Positions 1-7,659 of a DNA stretch of 64,000 bases are shown piece by piece. The notes below the pieces were generated by a model. The model did no database searches. It was not told the origin of the DNA and worked only from the letters and a program-made list of their open reading frames with translations. The DNA is from Pseudoxanthobacter soli DSM 19599 (GTDB taxonomy: Bacteria; Pseudomonadota; Alphaproteobacteria; Rhizobiales; Segnochrobactraceae), in the NCBI RefSeq assembly GCF_900148505.1, contig NZ_FRXO01000003.1, forward strand, positions 248,001 through 312,000, read 5' to 3'. The position numbers and the translations under genes were made by a program. Positions within the stretch are counted from its first letter, which is position 1. The number at the start of each line of letters is the position of its first letter.

Positions 1-123
1 CGAAATCCGCGCGGCACGCAGGTTGGTACCGCCGATGTCGACCCCGATCGCGGCCGCTTCGTCCGGCCCGGCATCGGCGTCGAGGCGCCCGCCCAGCCGG
101 CCGTGATTCGCCCGTCTTGCCAT
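1..123 (-). CDS. ROK-family sugar kinase, N-terminal fragment (cut by window edge)
   Basis: Only the first 41 codons are present; the gene continues past the left edge. The ATG at 123 begins MARRANHGR, and after about 28 polar residues comes IGVDIGGTNLR, the DxGGT ATP-phosphate-binding signature of the ROK family (glucokinase, ManNAc kinase, fructokinase types). No winged helix precedes it, so a kinase is more likely than a NagC-type repressor. It lies 98 bp downstream of the aldolase gene on the same strand, which suggests one transcript encoding a sugar kinase and an aldolase. The substrate cannot be told from this fragment. Confidence 0.85.
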   Translation of the reverse strand, partial: MARRANHGRLGGRLDADAGPDEAAAIGVDIGGTNLRAARIS

Positions 124-221
124 GGTTTCCTCACCCGTCGCCGACCGGCGGTCGTTGCCGCCGGCCCGGACGCCGTCACGCAGCCTTTGTGTGACCAAGC
201 CTTTTCTGATGCGGCCTTTTC

Positions 222-1139
222 TTATGCAGCTTTGGCGTTCTCGCGGCGATAGCGTTCCAGAACAGCCTGGATTTCCCGCAGGCGCGGCACGGCCACGGCC
301 GCCAGCCGCTCCCGCGTCACGGCGCGGTCGAGCGAGATGCAGTCCTTCCAAAGCGCGCGGCCGGCGATCACGCCCGAGGCGCCGTTCGCCATCGCGGTTT
401 CCACCTGGCCGAGGAAGGTGGCGTGGTCGACGCCGGCCGACAGCACCGCCCACGGCACCTCGCCGGACAGCCGCGTGATGGCCGCGCAGGCCTCGGCCGT
501 GCCCGGATAGGGGATCTTCAGGACCTTGGCGCCGCATTCCAGCGAGATGCGGGTGCCCTCGATCACGAGGTTCGGCACCGCGGCGGCATAGTCCTCGGCG
601 CTTTCGCCATCGAGGCGGTAGGTCAGGAACTCGACGACGAGCAGCAGGTCCTCGCGGGCGAAGTCCTCGATGCAGCTCTTCAGGATCGCGATGTTGTGGG
701 CGTTCGCCTCGTCGGGGGCGTCGGGGCGCAGATAGACCATGATCTTGCCGCCGGTGCCGCCGAGCGCGCGCACGCGGCGGGCATCGATGCCCGGCACCAG
801 GCGCGAGAGGCGGTAGCCCGGCCCGGCGACGTCGAAGCCGGAGGCATCGAGGCCGATGATCAGGCCGACATCGCGGGCGAGCACGCCGTCATCGACCACC
901 CGCGGCACCGCGCAGACGGGATCGAGCAGCACGGCGGAAGCCTCGCTTGCGAGATAGGCGGCGATGTCGCACTTGGTGTCGCCGAGGATGTCCTCGCCGA
1001 TCTTCGCCTGCTCGGCGGGATCGGTGGCCAGAAGCTGGCGCATGCCGCCGCGCTGGTCGCAGGCGATGACCATCATCATGCCGTCGCGATTGCAGATTTG
1101 CTGGTAGCCGCGGAATTCCGCCGTCGTCATCTTGGCCAT
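222..1139 (-). CDS. Class I aldolase of the LacD/YihT (tagatose-bisphosphate / sulfofructose-phosphate aldolase) family
   Basis: A 305-residue TIM-barrel protein. LacD cleaves tagatose 1,6-bisphosphate to dihydroxyacetone phosphate and glyceraldehyde 3-phosphate; its paralogue YihT cleaves 6-deoxy-6-sulfofructose 1-phosphate. Visible family marks are CDQRGGMRQLL near residue 27, VLKIPYP near residue 208 with the presumed Schiff-base lysine K208, and the C-terminal block VPWAVLSAGVD...GASGVIAGRALW (residues 228-264), which closely follows LacD and YihT. It is transcribed away from the SorC regulator at 1305 and lies upstream of a ROK kinase. The substrate is not known: no partner genes of sulfoquinovose breakdown are nearby, so a phosphorylated ketohexose is the better guess. 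Confidence 0.8.
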   Translation of the reverse strand: MAKMTTAEFRGYQQICNRDGMMMVIACDQRGGMRQLLATDPAEQAKIGEDILGDTKCDIAAYLASEASAVLLDPVCAVPRVVDDGVLARDVGLIIGLDASGFDVAGPGYRLSRLVPGIDARRVRALGGTGGKIMVYLRPDAPDEANAHNIAILKSCIEDFAREDLLLVVEFLTYRLDGESAEDYAAAVPNLVIEGTRISLECGAKVLKIPYPGTAEACAAITRLSGEVPWAVLSAGVDHATFLGQVETAMANGASGVIAGRALWKDCISLDRAVTRERLAAVAVPRLREIQAVLERYRRENAKAA

Positions 1140-1268
1140 GGATCAAGTCCGGTGATGGGGCATCCCGCCCGTGCCGTGCAGCCTGCGGCGGCAGGGGAAG
1201 GGATGCCGGCGCGCGGCCCTGGCGGCGGCGCGAACGGTTTCGTTTGGCGAACGTCTTCCGCGTTCGTG

Positions 1269-1289
1269 AGAATGATGTAATATCATTCT
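1269..1289. promoter_or_regulatory. Palindromic operator candidate in the aldolase/SorC intergenic region
   Basis: A 21-bp imperfect palindrome with perfect 8-bp arms AGAATGAT and ATCATTCT around five bases. It ends 15 bp before the ATG of the SorC regulator, just in front of the AAAGGA ribosome binding site (1291-1296), and lies in the 165-bp region shared by two divergent genes. The AT-rich sequence stands out from its GC-rich surroundings. A second small inverted repeat, CGAACG/CGTTCG (1248-1253 and 1261-1266), adjoins it. Position and symmetry fit an autoregulatory SorC site; this is inference. Confidence 0.5.
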
Positions 1290-1304
1290 GAAAGGAATTG
1301 CAAC

Positions 1305-2273
1305 ATGCCTTCTTCCTCCGCCGGACCGGACGCGGGAAAGGCGGGCGTGGCCGAACCGGCCGCCTCGCGCACCCTGATCCACACGGTCGCCAAGCTGCAC
1401 TACGAGGCCGACCTGTCGCAGGTGGAGATCGCGCGCCGGCTCGGCGTGTCGGCGGCCACCATCTCGCGCCTTCTGAAGCGCGCGCGGGAGGACGGCATCG
1501 TGCGCATCGAGATCCGCGACGTCGTCGCCCCGGACGCGCTCGGCCGGATGATCGCCGAGCGGCTCGGGCTGAAGCGGGTCGCCGTGGTCGACGCGCCCGA
1601 CGCTGGCGGACTGGCGGCGCTCGCCGCGCCGGTCGGCGGCCTTCTGGCGGAGGCCGGCCTCGGGCAGGGCTCGGTCTTGGCGGTCGGCTGGGGGCGCACA
1701 CTCTGGGAGGTGCTGCAGGCCGGCCTGCCCCGGCTTCCCGGCATCGTCACCGTGGCGGCGATGGGCGGCATGCAGCAGCCCGCCCGGCACTTCCAGATCA
1801 ACGAGTTCGTGCGCCTCGCCGCCCAGGAGATGGGCGGCCAGCCGCGCTTCATCCACGCGCCCTACCTGCCGGCTGCCGAATCCCGCGCGGCCTTCCTGGA
1901 CGATCCCGGCATCCGCGACGTCGTCGGCCTGTGGGACCGGCTGGACGCGGCCCTGGTCGGCATCGGCCTGCCCCATGCGGTCGACCTCGCCCAGGGCGGC
2001 ACCGCCGGCACGCCGGAGGCGGACGAACTCGCCCATGCCGCCGGCGACGTGCTGCAGAACTTCTACGCGGCCGACGGCACGGCGATCTTCTGGCATGGCG
2101 CGCCGCGGCTGATCGCGGTTTCGCCCGACCAGTTCCGCCGCACCCCGCTGGTGGTGGGTGTCGCCGTCTCGCAGCAGAAGGTGCCGGCGATCATCGGCGC
2201 CGCGCGCGGCGGCTACATCAATGCCCTCGTCACCGACGCCCGCACCGCGGAAGCCGTGCTGGACGCGCTCTGA
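1305..2273 (+). CDS. SorC/DeoR-family sugar-responsive transcriptional regulator
   Basis: A 322-residue regulator. Residues about 35-62 (LSQVEIARRLGVSAATISRLLKRA) form the helix-turn-helix typical of the SorC family, and the remaining ~250 residues match the SorC sugar-binding domain (GWGRTLWEVL around 125, VVGVAVSQQKVPAIIGAARGG near the C terminus). Family members usually sense a phosphorylated sugar and control the adjacent operon. The start has an AAAGGA site 8 bp upstream. It is divergent from the aldolase-kinase transcript and convergent with the ROK kinase at 2299, so it probably controls the aldolase genes, itself and possibly the transporter operon. Confidence 0.88.
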   Translation: MPSSSAGPDAGKAGVAEPAASRTLIHTVAKLHYEADLSQVEIARRLGVSAATISRLLKRAREDGIVRIEIRDVVAPDALGRMIAERLGLKRVAVVDAPDAGGLAALAAPVGGLLAEAGLGQGSVLAVGWGRTLWEVLQAGLPRLPGIVTVAAMGGMQQPARHFQINEFVRLAAQEMGGQPRFIHAPYLPAAESRAAFLDDPGIRDVVGLWDRLDAALVGIGLPHAVDLAQGGTAGTPEADELAHAAGDVLQNFYAADGTAIFWHGAPRLIAVSPDQFRRTPLVVGVAVSQQKVPAIIGAARGGYINALVTDARTAEAVLDAL

Positions 2274-2298
2274 CATCGCCGCCCGGCCGCGCCGCGCC

Positions 2299-3240
2299 TC
2301 ACAACGCGAGCGCCGCCGCGCCGATCACCCCGACATCGAGGCCGAGCGCGCTCGGGCCCACCGGCACGTCGCGGAAGGCCGGCATGGCGCGCGCCGCGAT
2401 GGTGGCGCGGATCGGGCCGGCCAGAAGGTCGAGCCCGTTCGAAAGCCCGCCGCCGATCACCACCCGCTCCGGCGAGAACAGGTGCAGCAGGCTGACGATG
2501 CCGGCGCCGAGATAGCGGCCTTCCCGCCCGACGAGGGCGAGCGCGGTATCGTCGCCCTCCCGCGCCGCCGTCATGACATGACGCGCGGTGACCGGCTGTC
2601 CGGCGGCGATGCGGGCGATGGTGCCGCCGGGTTCGCGCGCGGCCGCGGCCCGGCCTGCCCGGTCGAGCGCCGAGCCGGAGGCGAGCGCCTCCCAGCACCC
2701 GGGATTGCCGCACGAGCACACCACGTCGCTGCCGGCCTCCACGATCATGTGGCCGACATGGGCGGCCATGCCGCGCCGTCCGCGCAGCAGGTGGCCATCG
2801 ACCACGATGCCGCCGCCGATGCCGGTGGAAACGGTGATGTAGACGAAGCTCGACAGTCCGCGTCCGGCGCCGAAGCGCCATTCGCCGAGCACGGCGGCAT
2901 GGCCGTCATTGTCGAGACGCACCGGAAGGCCGAGGCGCTCGGCGAGTAGGTCGCGCAGCGGCACGTCGTGCCAGCCGTGCAGCGTCGGCGGGCCGATCAC
3001 GATGCCGGCCTCGGCGTCGAGCGGACCCGGCGAGCCGACGCCGATCCCGACCGGGGTGACGCCCGGCACCGCGTCGCGGACGTCGGCGACGAGCGCCGCC
3101 ATCTGTTCGATCACGGCGGACGGCCCGCCGCAGGCGTCCGTCCGGGTCTGGGCGCGGGAGAGAATGCGCCCGGCCTCGTCCACCACGGCCGCGCGAAGCT
3201 CGGTGCCGCCGAGATCGATGCCGACGGCGGCCCGCGTCAC
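2299..3240 (-). CDS. ROK-family sugar kinase
   Basis: A full-length ROK protein of 313 residues starting at a GTG whose bases overlap the stop of the upstream epimerase (GTGA). It opens with AAVGIDLGGTELRAAV (ATP-phosphate loop), has the second ROK signature GTGIGGGIVVDGHLLRG and the zinc-binding cluster H...CSCGNPGCWEALASGSA, with no N-terminal DNA-binding domain. It should phosphorylate an imported hexose. It is the last gene of the long minus-strand operon. In E. coli the D-allose operon pairs a ROK kinase (AlsK) with an RPE-type epimerase (AlsE), the same two families found adjacent here; the real substrate is unproven. Confidence 0.9.
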   Translation of the reverse strand: MTRAAVGIDLGGTELRAAVVDEAGRILSRAQTRTDACGGPSAVIEQMAALVADVRDAVPGVTPVGIGVGSPGPLDAEAGIVIGPPTLHGWHDVPLRDLLAERLGLPVRLDNDGHAAVLGEWRFGAGRGLSSFVYITVSTGIGGGIVVDGHLLRGRRGMAAHVGHMIVEAGSDVVCSCGNPGCWEALASGSALDRAGRAAAAREPGGTIARIAAGQPVTARHVMTAAREGDDTALALVGREGRYLGAGIVSLLHLFSPERVVIGGGLSNGLDLLAGPIRATIAARAMPAFRDVPVGPSALGLDVGVIGAAALAL

Positions 3241-3962
3241 GAGACCGGCGCCTCCGGCGCGGGCAGGCCGTGAACCCAGGCGATGCGGTCGGCGAGATCG
3301 GGCGCGCCGAAGGCGAGCGAGCCCATCACCACCGTCTCGGCACCGGCGGCGCGCAGCAGGGGAACGGTGTGCTCGCGGATGCCGCCGTCGGCCGCCAGTA
3401 CGATCTCGCCGCCACGCCCGGCGTCGGCGATCAGCGCGCGCGCTTCCTGCAGCCGGGCGGTGGCGGCCGGATCGAGCCCCTGGCCCTTCACGCCGATGGC
3501 GGTGCCGAGCAGGGTGAGGAAACCGACGCGGCCGAGATAGGGCGCGACGCCCGCGACCGGGGTGTCGACCTTCAGCACGATGCCGGCCATCAGGCCGAGC
3601 TCGGCGATGAGCGCCAGCGCCTCGTCGATCACGGTCTCGTTCTCGAGGTGGATCGAGATGATGTCGGCACCGGCGTCCGCGAACTGGCGGATCTGCTCGA
3701 TCAGCACCTCGTCCTTCACCATCAGGTGCACATGCAGCGGCCGGTCGGTCGCCTGCCGCATCCGCGCGACCTGGTCGGGGAAGAACAGCAGCGCCGGCGC
3801 GAAGTGACCGTCGGCGACATCGATGTGATAGATGTCCGCGACCGCGCGGGTGCGGTCGAGATCGTCGGCGAGACGCAAAAGATCGGCCGACCACATCGAG
3901 AACTCGGCGAGGAGCCGCTCCTTCTGCAGCCCCGACAGGCGGGCGGAGACGGTGGGATTCAT
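3237..3962 (-). CDS. Ribulose-phosphate 3-epimerase / D-allulose-6-phosphate 3-epimerase family protein
   Basis: A 241-residue TIM-barrel epimerase. The metal ligands and acid-base residues of the family are all visible: H46 and D48 in YHIDVADGHF, H79 in LHVHLMV and D192 in LAADGGI. It is longer than housekeeping Rpe by about 15-20 residues and diverges in the FAPALLFFPDQV segment that lines the substrate pocket, so a specialised epimerase (AlsE-like) is more likely than the pentose-pathway enzyme. It starts 5 bp after the hydrolase gene and its stop overlaps the ROK kinase start, so the three are translationally coupled. Confidence 0.82.
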   Translation of the reverse strand: MNPTVSARLSGLQKERLLAEFSMWSADLLRLADDLDRTRAVADIYHIDVADGHFAPALLFFPDQVARMRQATDRPLHVHLMVKDEVLIEQIRQFADAGADIISIHLENETVIDEALALIAELGLMAGIVLKVDTPVAGVAPYLGRVGFLTLLGTAIGVKGQGLDPAATARLQEARALIADAGRGGEIVLAADGGIREHTVPLLRAAGAETVVMGSLAFGAPDLADRIAWVHGLPAPEAPVS

Positions 3963-3967
3963 CGGGA

Positions 3968-4837
3968 TCAGGTTCCGTTGTTGCTGGAAGCGGGCGTTGC
4001 GCCGGATGAGCGGCCGGCCGGAAGCGCGGTGACGAACGCCTCGAACGCGCGGCCGAATTCGGCGAGATAGCGGGCCTTGTCGATGCCCTTCGGCGTGATC
4101 CGCGCAAGCCGCGCGCCCGGAATGAGGGCGGCGAGGCGCTCGGCATGGCCGAACGGATGCACCACGTCGAGATCGTGGCCGATGACGAGCGCCGGCACCG
4201 CGATCGAGGCGATCTCCTCATCGGAAATCCCCGGCCCGTCGAGCGAGATCGCGGTCAGGAGCGCCGACGTGACCGCGACCGGCTCGCGGGAGAAGAAGCC
4301 GTCGAGCGAGGCGAGGTTGTCGGGCGCCTCCGTGGCGAGGCGCCGGGCGAGCGGCGAGGCCTCGAACAGCGCGCGGGCCTCCCCTGGCGGATGCGCGGCG
4401 AGGAGGCGGCCGACCGCGAGATTCGGCGCCATGTTGTCCGGCGCGGAAGCCGACACCCACGCCGGCCGCATCAGCACCAGCGCGGACACGAGATCGGGCC
4501 GCCGCACCGCGAGCCGCGAGGCGATGGCCGCGCCCATCGAGACGCCGCCGAGGATCGCGCCGCGGATCGACAGCGCGTCGAGCGCCGCGGCAAGGTCGTC
4601 GGCGAAGGTGGCGATCGAGAACGCCGCCGGATCGCCGGCCTCCGAGCCGCCGTGGCCGCGGCATTCGAGGGTCAGCCTCCGCAGGCCGAGGCGCGCGGCG
4701 AGATCGGCCGGAACGAGTTCCGCGATCTGCCCCTCGGCGCCGCAGAGGCCGTGCTGCATCACCACCGCCGGACCGTCGCCGCCGCTGTCGTGGAGCTTCA
4801 GCGCCAGCCCGTCGCGGTGGAAGACGCGCGCGGTCAC
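3968..4837 (-). CDS. Alpha/beta-fold hydrolase
   Basis: A 289-residue serine hydrolase. The nucleophile elbow is ILGGVSMGAA (Ser in G-V-S-M-G), preceded by the oxyanion-loop motif VVMQHGLCGAEG and followed by the C-terminal acid/His region (VIGHDLDVVHPFGHAERLA). It starts with GTG overlapping the stop of the upstream isomerase (GTGA). The fold covers lactonases, esterases and haloperoxidases; a sugar lactonase or deacylase acting between the dehydrogenase and the isomerase would suit the operon, but nothing in the sequence fixes the substrate. Confidence 0.8.
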   Translation of the reverse strand: MTARVFHRDGLALKLHDSGGDGPAVVMQHGLCGAEGQIAELVPADLAARLGLRRLTLECRGHGGSEAGDPAAFSIATFADDLAAALDALSIRGAILGGVSMGAAIASRLAVRRPDLVSALVLMRPAWVSASAPDNMAPNLAVGRLLAAHPPGEARALFEASPLARRLATEAPDNLASLDGFFSREPVAVTSALLTAISLDGPGISDEEIASIAVPALVIGHDLDVVHPFGHAERLAALIPGARLARITPKGIDKARYLAEFGRAFEAFVTALPAGRSSGATPASSNNGT

Positions 4838-5664
4838 GATGCGGCCCCCAGCGCCCGGCGCAGGAACGCCGCGACACCCGCCGCCTCGCCGGCTTCGAGG
4901 CCGTGGGTGACGAGCGGCCCATCGAAGCCGGCGGCCTTCAGCCGGCGGAGATAGAACGGATAATCGAGCACGCCTGTGCCGGCGGTGGCGAAGGCGCCGT
5001 CGGCCGTGCGGTCCTTGGCGTGGCCCATGGAGATGCGGTCGGCGAGAAGGTCGATGGCCTCCGCCACCACGCGGTGCTGCTCGGCGAGCGGCGCGGCCTC
5101 GAACAGGTTGGCCGGATCGAGCACGATGCGCAGCCGCTTCGAGCCGGTCTCGTCGATCAGCCGGCGCGCCTTAGCCGCCGAATTGACGACGTTGGCGAGT
5201 TCCGGCTCGATGCCGAGATCGATGCCGTGGGCCTCGGCGATCGCCGCGGCCTTGTCCATTTCGGCGCGCAGGTCCGCCCAGGCATCGGGGGCGTCGTTGC
5301 CGGGGTGGGCGCGCCACTGGTCGTCCGGATCGCGGGTGCCGGTGCACAGCGTGACGAGCGGCGCGCCCAGCGCGGCGCAGGACGCCGCGAGCACCGCGAG
5401 CCGGGCGAGGCCCCGGGCGCGGACCGCCGGATCGGGATGGATCATGTTGTAGGTGCCGGAGACGGCACAGAGGCCGACGCCCTCCGCCCGCGCCGCCGCG
5501 GCGACGGAGGCGGCGACGGCGGGATCGATGGCGTCGGGCATCGCCGGCAGACCGAGGCAGGCCATGTTGAACTGGGTCGTCTCGTAGCCCGCGTGGCGCA
5601 CGGCCGCGAGCACCGTCGCGGCATCCGTCCCGGGAAAGGTCTTGGCGAAGATGCCGAGCCGCAT
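4834..5664 (-). CDS. TIM-barrel sugar (phosphate) isomerase/epimerase, AP-endonuclease-2 family
   Basis: A 276-residue protein starting MRLGIFAKTF at an ATG that overlaps the stop of the MocA gene (ATGA) with GGGAGGG just upstream. The layout is that of xylose-isomerase-like TIM barrels (IolE, hydroxypyruvate isomerase, 3-epimerases): LVTLCTGTRDP mid-protein, then metal-ligand stretches GIDLGIEPELANV, LRIVLDPANLF and ISMGHAKDRT. It sits immediately after a Gfo/Idh/MocA dehydrogenase, a common pairing in oxidised-sugar catabolism. Likely activity is isomerisation or epimerisation of a keto-sugar intermediate; the substrate is unknown. Confidence 0.8.
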   Translation of the reverse strand: MRLGIFAKTFPGTDAATVLAAVRHAGYETTQFNMACLGLPAMPDAIDPAVAASVAAAARAEGVGLCAVSGTYNMIHPDPAVRARGLARLAVLAASCAALGAPLVTLCTGTRDPDDQWRAHPGNDAPDAWADLRAEMDKAAAIAEAHGIDLGIEPELANVVNSAAKARRLIDETGSKRLRIVLDPANLFEAAPLAEQHRVVAEAIDLLADRISMGHAKDRTADGAFATAGTGVLDYPFYLRRLKAAGFDGPLVTHGLEAGEAAGVAAFLRRALGAAS

Positions 5665-6740
5665 CAGAGCCCTCCCGTCACGTCCGCGAGCCGCACCGGC
5701 CGGCCGCTTTCCGCCGAGCGGGCGATGGCGACCATCGCCCGCACGCTGGCGATGCCGTCGTCGATGTCGGCGCCGCGCATCGGCGCGCCGTCGAGGATGA
5801 CGGAGGCGAAGCCCTCCACCTGGCGGCGGTAGAAGTGGCCGTCGGCGCCGAGAACCCGGCGCGAGGCGCCCTCGCGCTCGTCGAAGATGTCGACCTCGCT
5901 GGTCTTGAAGTACCAGGGGTTGAACGTCTTGCCGATGATGCTGCCGAACTCGCCGTAGATCTGGAAGCCTTCGTGCCAGTCCATGCGCACGGCCACCGTG
6001 AGGTCGAGATGGCCGAGGGTTCCATTGGCGAACGTCACGTCGACGAACCAGCAATAGGCGCCGTAGCGCTCGCTGAGGCGGGCGGAGACATCGACGATGT
6101 CGCCGCCGAAATAGCGGGCGGTATCGATCAGGTGGCAGCCGTGGGCGAGCATGAAATAGCGTCGCTTGTCGGCCTTGGGGTCCCCGGCCGGCTTGCGGAC
6201 GCGGGCGCTCGTCACCATCAGCGGCTGCACCGCGTCGGTCATGGGATAGCGGTGGGTGGAATCGCAGTACCACGCCTTGAGGGCCATCATCTGGCCCATG
6301 CCGTCGTCGATGAATGCCTTCGCGGCTTCGAGGCCGGGATCGAACCGCTTCATGTGGCCGACCTGCAGCACCTTGCCGGAGGCGGCGACGGCCTGCTTCA
6401 GCGCCTCGACCTCCTCCACCGTCACGCCGAGAGGCTTCTCGCACAGCACATGCTTGCCGGCTTCGAGCGCCCGGACCGCGGCCGGAACGTGGAAGGCGTC
6501 GGAGGTGGCGACGATCACCGCCTCGACGTCGGGATCGGCCAGCATGGCGTCATAGTCGGCATAGCTGCGTTCGGGCGCGTGGGTGGCCGCCATCCGCTCG
6601 CGAAGGTCGTCGGCCACGTCGCAGATCGCATAGAGATCGGCGTTTGCGGCCTTGGTGCAGCTTTCGAAATGGGCTGCCTGGGCGATCGGCCCGCAACCGA
6701 GCACCCCGACCCGCAAGCGGCGATCCTGTTTCCTGGGCAT
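5664..6740 (-). CDS. Gfo/Idh/MocA-family NAD(P)-dependent oxidoreductase
   Basis: A 358-residue dehydrogenase. The N-terminal Rossmann fold shows VGVLGCGPIAQAAH (residues 11-24), then the family mark C-EKP (E101-K102-P103) in HVLCEKPLGVT, followed by VGHMKRFDPG. The C-terminal half is the usual alpha/beta substrate domain. Members oxidise or reduce a ring hydroxyl of inositols, hexoses or glycosides. It starts after AAGGTGAG and begins a five-gene run with overlapping junctions; the ATPase gene ends 121 bp upstream, so it is probably cotranscribed with the transporter. Confidence 0.88.
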   Translation of the reverse strand: MPRKQDRRLRVGVLGCGPIAQAAHFESCTKAANADLYAICDVADDLRERMAATHAPERSYADYDAMLADPDVEAVIVATSDAFHVPAAVRALEAGKHVLCEKPLGVTVEEVEALKQAVAASGKVLQVGHMKRFDPGLEAAKAFIDDGMGQMMALKAWYCDSTHRYPMTDAVQPLMVTSARVRKPAGDPKADKRRYFMLAHGCHLIDTARYFGGDIVDVSARLSERYGAYCWFVDVTFANGTLGHLDLTVAVRMDWHEGFQIYGEFGSIIGKTFNPWYFKTSEVDIFDEREGASRRVLGADGHFYRRQVEGFASVILDGAPMRGADIDDGIASVRAMVAIARSAESGRPVRLADVTGGL

Positions 6741-6861
6741 GTCTCACCTTCGATTGGTCACGGCTCCGCGGGCGCGCGGTTGCGCGGCGCCGGAAGAGAG
6801 GGCGCGGCACCCGGTCTGGAAGCAGGTGCCGCGCGGTCGGCAGCGCCGAGGAGAGGGCGCC

Positions 6862-7659
6862 TCAGCCGCCGACCATGAGCTTGACGACCTCGTCGTGGTT
6901 GGTGTCCTCGATTCGCCGCTCACCGGCAAGCGCGCCGCGCCGCATCACCACGATCCGGTCGGACACCGCGAAGATGTCCTGAAGGTTGTGGGAGATGAAG
7001 ATGATGGCGCGGCCCTGGGCCTTCAGCGTCTTGATGAGCGAGACCACCTTGCGCTGCTCGGGCACGCCGAGCGCGGCGGTCGGCTCGTCCATGATGAGGA
7101 CGCGGGCGTTCCAGTAGATCGCCCGGCCGATGGCGACCGCCTGCCGCTGGCCGCCGGAGAAGCGGCCGACGGGGGCGTCGAGCCGGTTCACATGGAAATC
7201 CAGCATCGCCATGGTTTCCTGCGCGGCCTTCGCCATCGCGCCCCGGTCGAGCACGGGGAACAGGCCGAGCACCTTCTTCACCGGCTCGCGGCCGAGGAAG
7301 ATGTTGGCGCCGATGGAGAGATTATCGGCGAGCGCGAGGTCCTGGTAGATCGTCTCGATGCCGTGGGCGCGGGCGGCTTCCGGGGTGGCGAAGCTCACCC
7401 GCTCGCCGGCGAACAGGATCTCGCCCTCGTCGGCCTGATGCACGCCCGAGATCGTCTTGATCAGGGTCGATTTGCCCGCGCCGTTGTCGCCGGCGAGCGC
7501 GACGACCTCGCCGGGATAGAGCTGGAGCGAGATGCCCTTCAGCGCTTCCACGCCGCCGAAGCGCTTGTAGACCGAGCGCACGTCGAGGATGGGCTGGGCA
7601 CCGGCGCCGACGGCGGCGTGGCTGGCCGCGCGAGAGGCGGTCTGGGTCTGGACGGACAT
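6862..7659 (-). CDS. Sugar ABC transporter ATP-binding protein (FrcA type)
   Basis: A 265-residue single nucleotide-binding domain: Walker A GDNGAGKST, Q-loop IYQDLALADNLS, signature FSGGQRQ, Walker B VLIMDEPTAALGV and H-loop ISHN. E. coli-type RbsA/AlsA/XylG carry two tandem domains (about 500 residues); the single-domain form with ALGV after Walker B is that of the rhizobial fructose transporter subunit FrcA. The ATG overlaps the permease stop (ATGA). Together with 7659-8720 and 9152-10138 it makes a complete importer, working at the inner membrane. Confidence 0.92.
   Translation of the reverse strand: MSVQTQTASRAASHAAVGAGAQPILDVRSVYKRFGGVEALKGISLQLYPGEVVALAGDNGAGKSTLIKTISGVHQADEGEILFAGERVSFATPEAARAHGIETIYQDLALADNLSIGANIFLGREPVKKVLGLFPVLDRGAMAKAAQETMAMLDFHVNRLDAPVGRFSGGQRQAVAIGRAIYWNARVLIMDEPTAALGVPEQRKVVSLIKTLKAQGRAIIFISHNLQDIFAVSDRIVVMRRGALAGERRIEDTNHDEVVKLMVGG

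Noticed and set aside
222-1139. Sulfoquinovose (sulfo-EMP) pathway
   Set aside because: The aldolase resembles YihT, but no sulfolactaldehyde reductase, sulfoquinovosidase or YihS-type isomerase is present.
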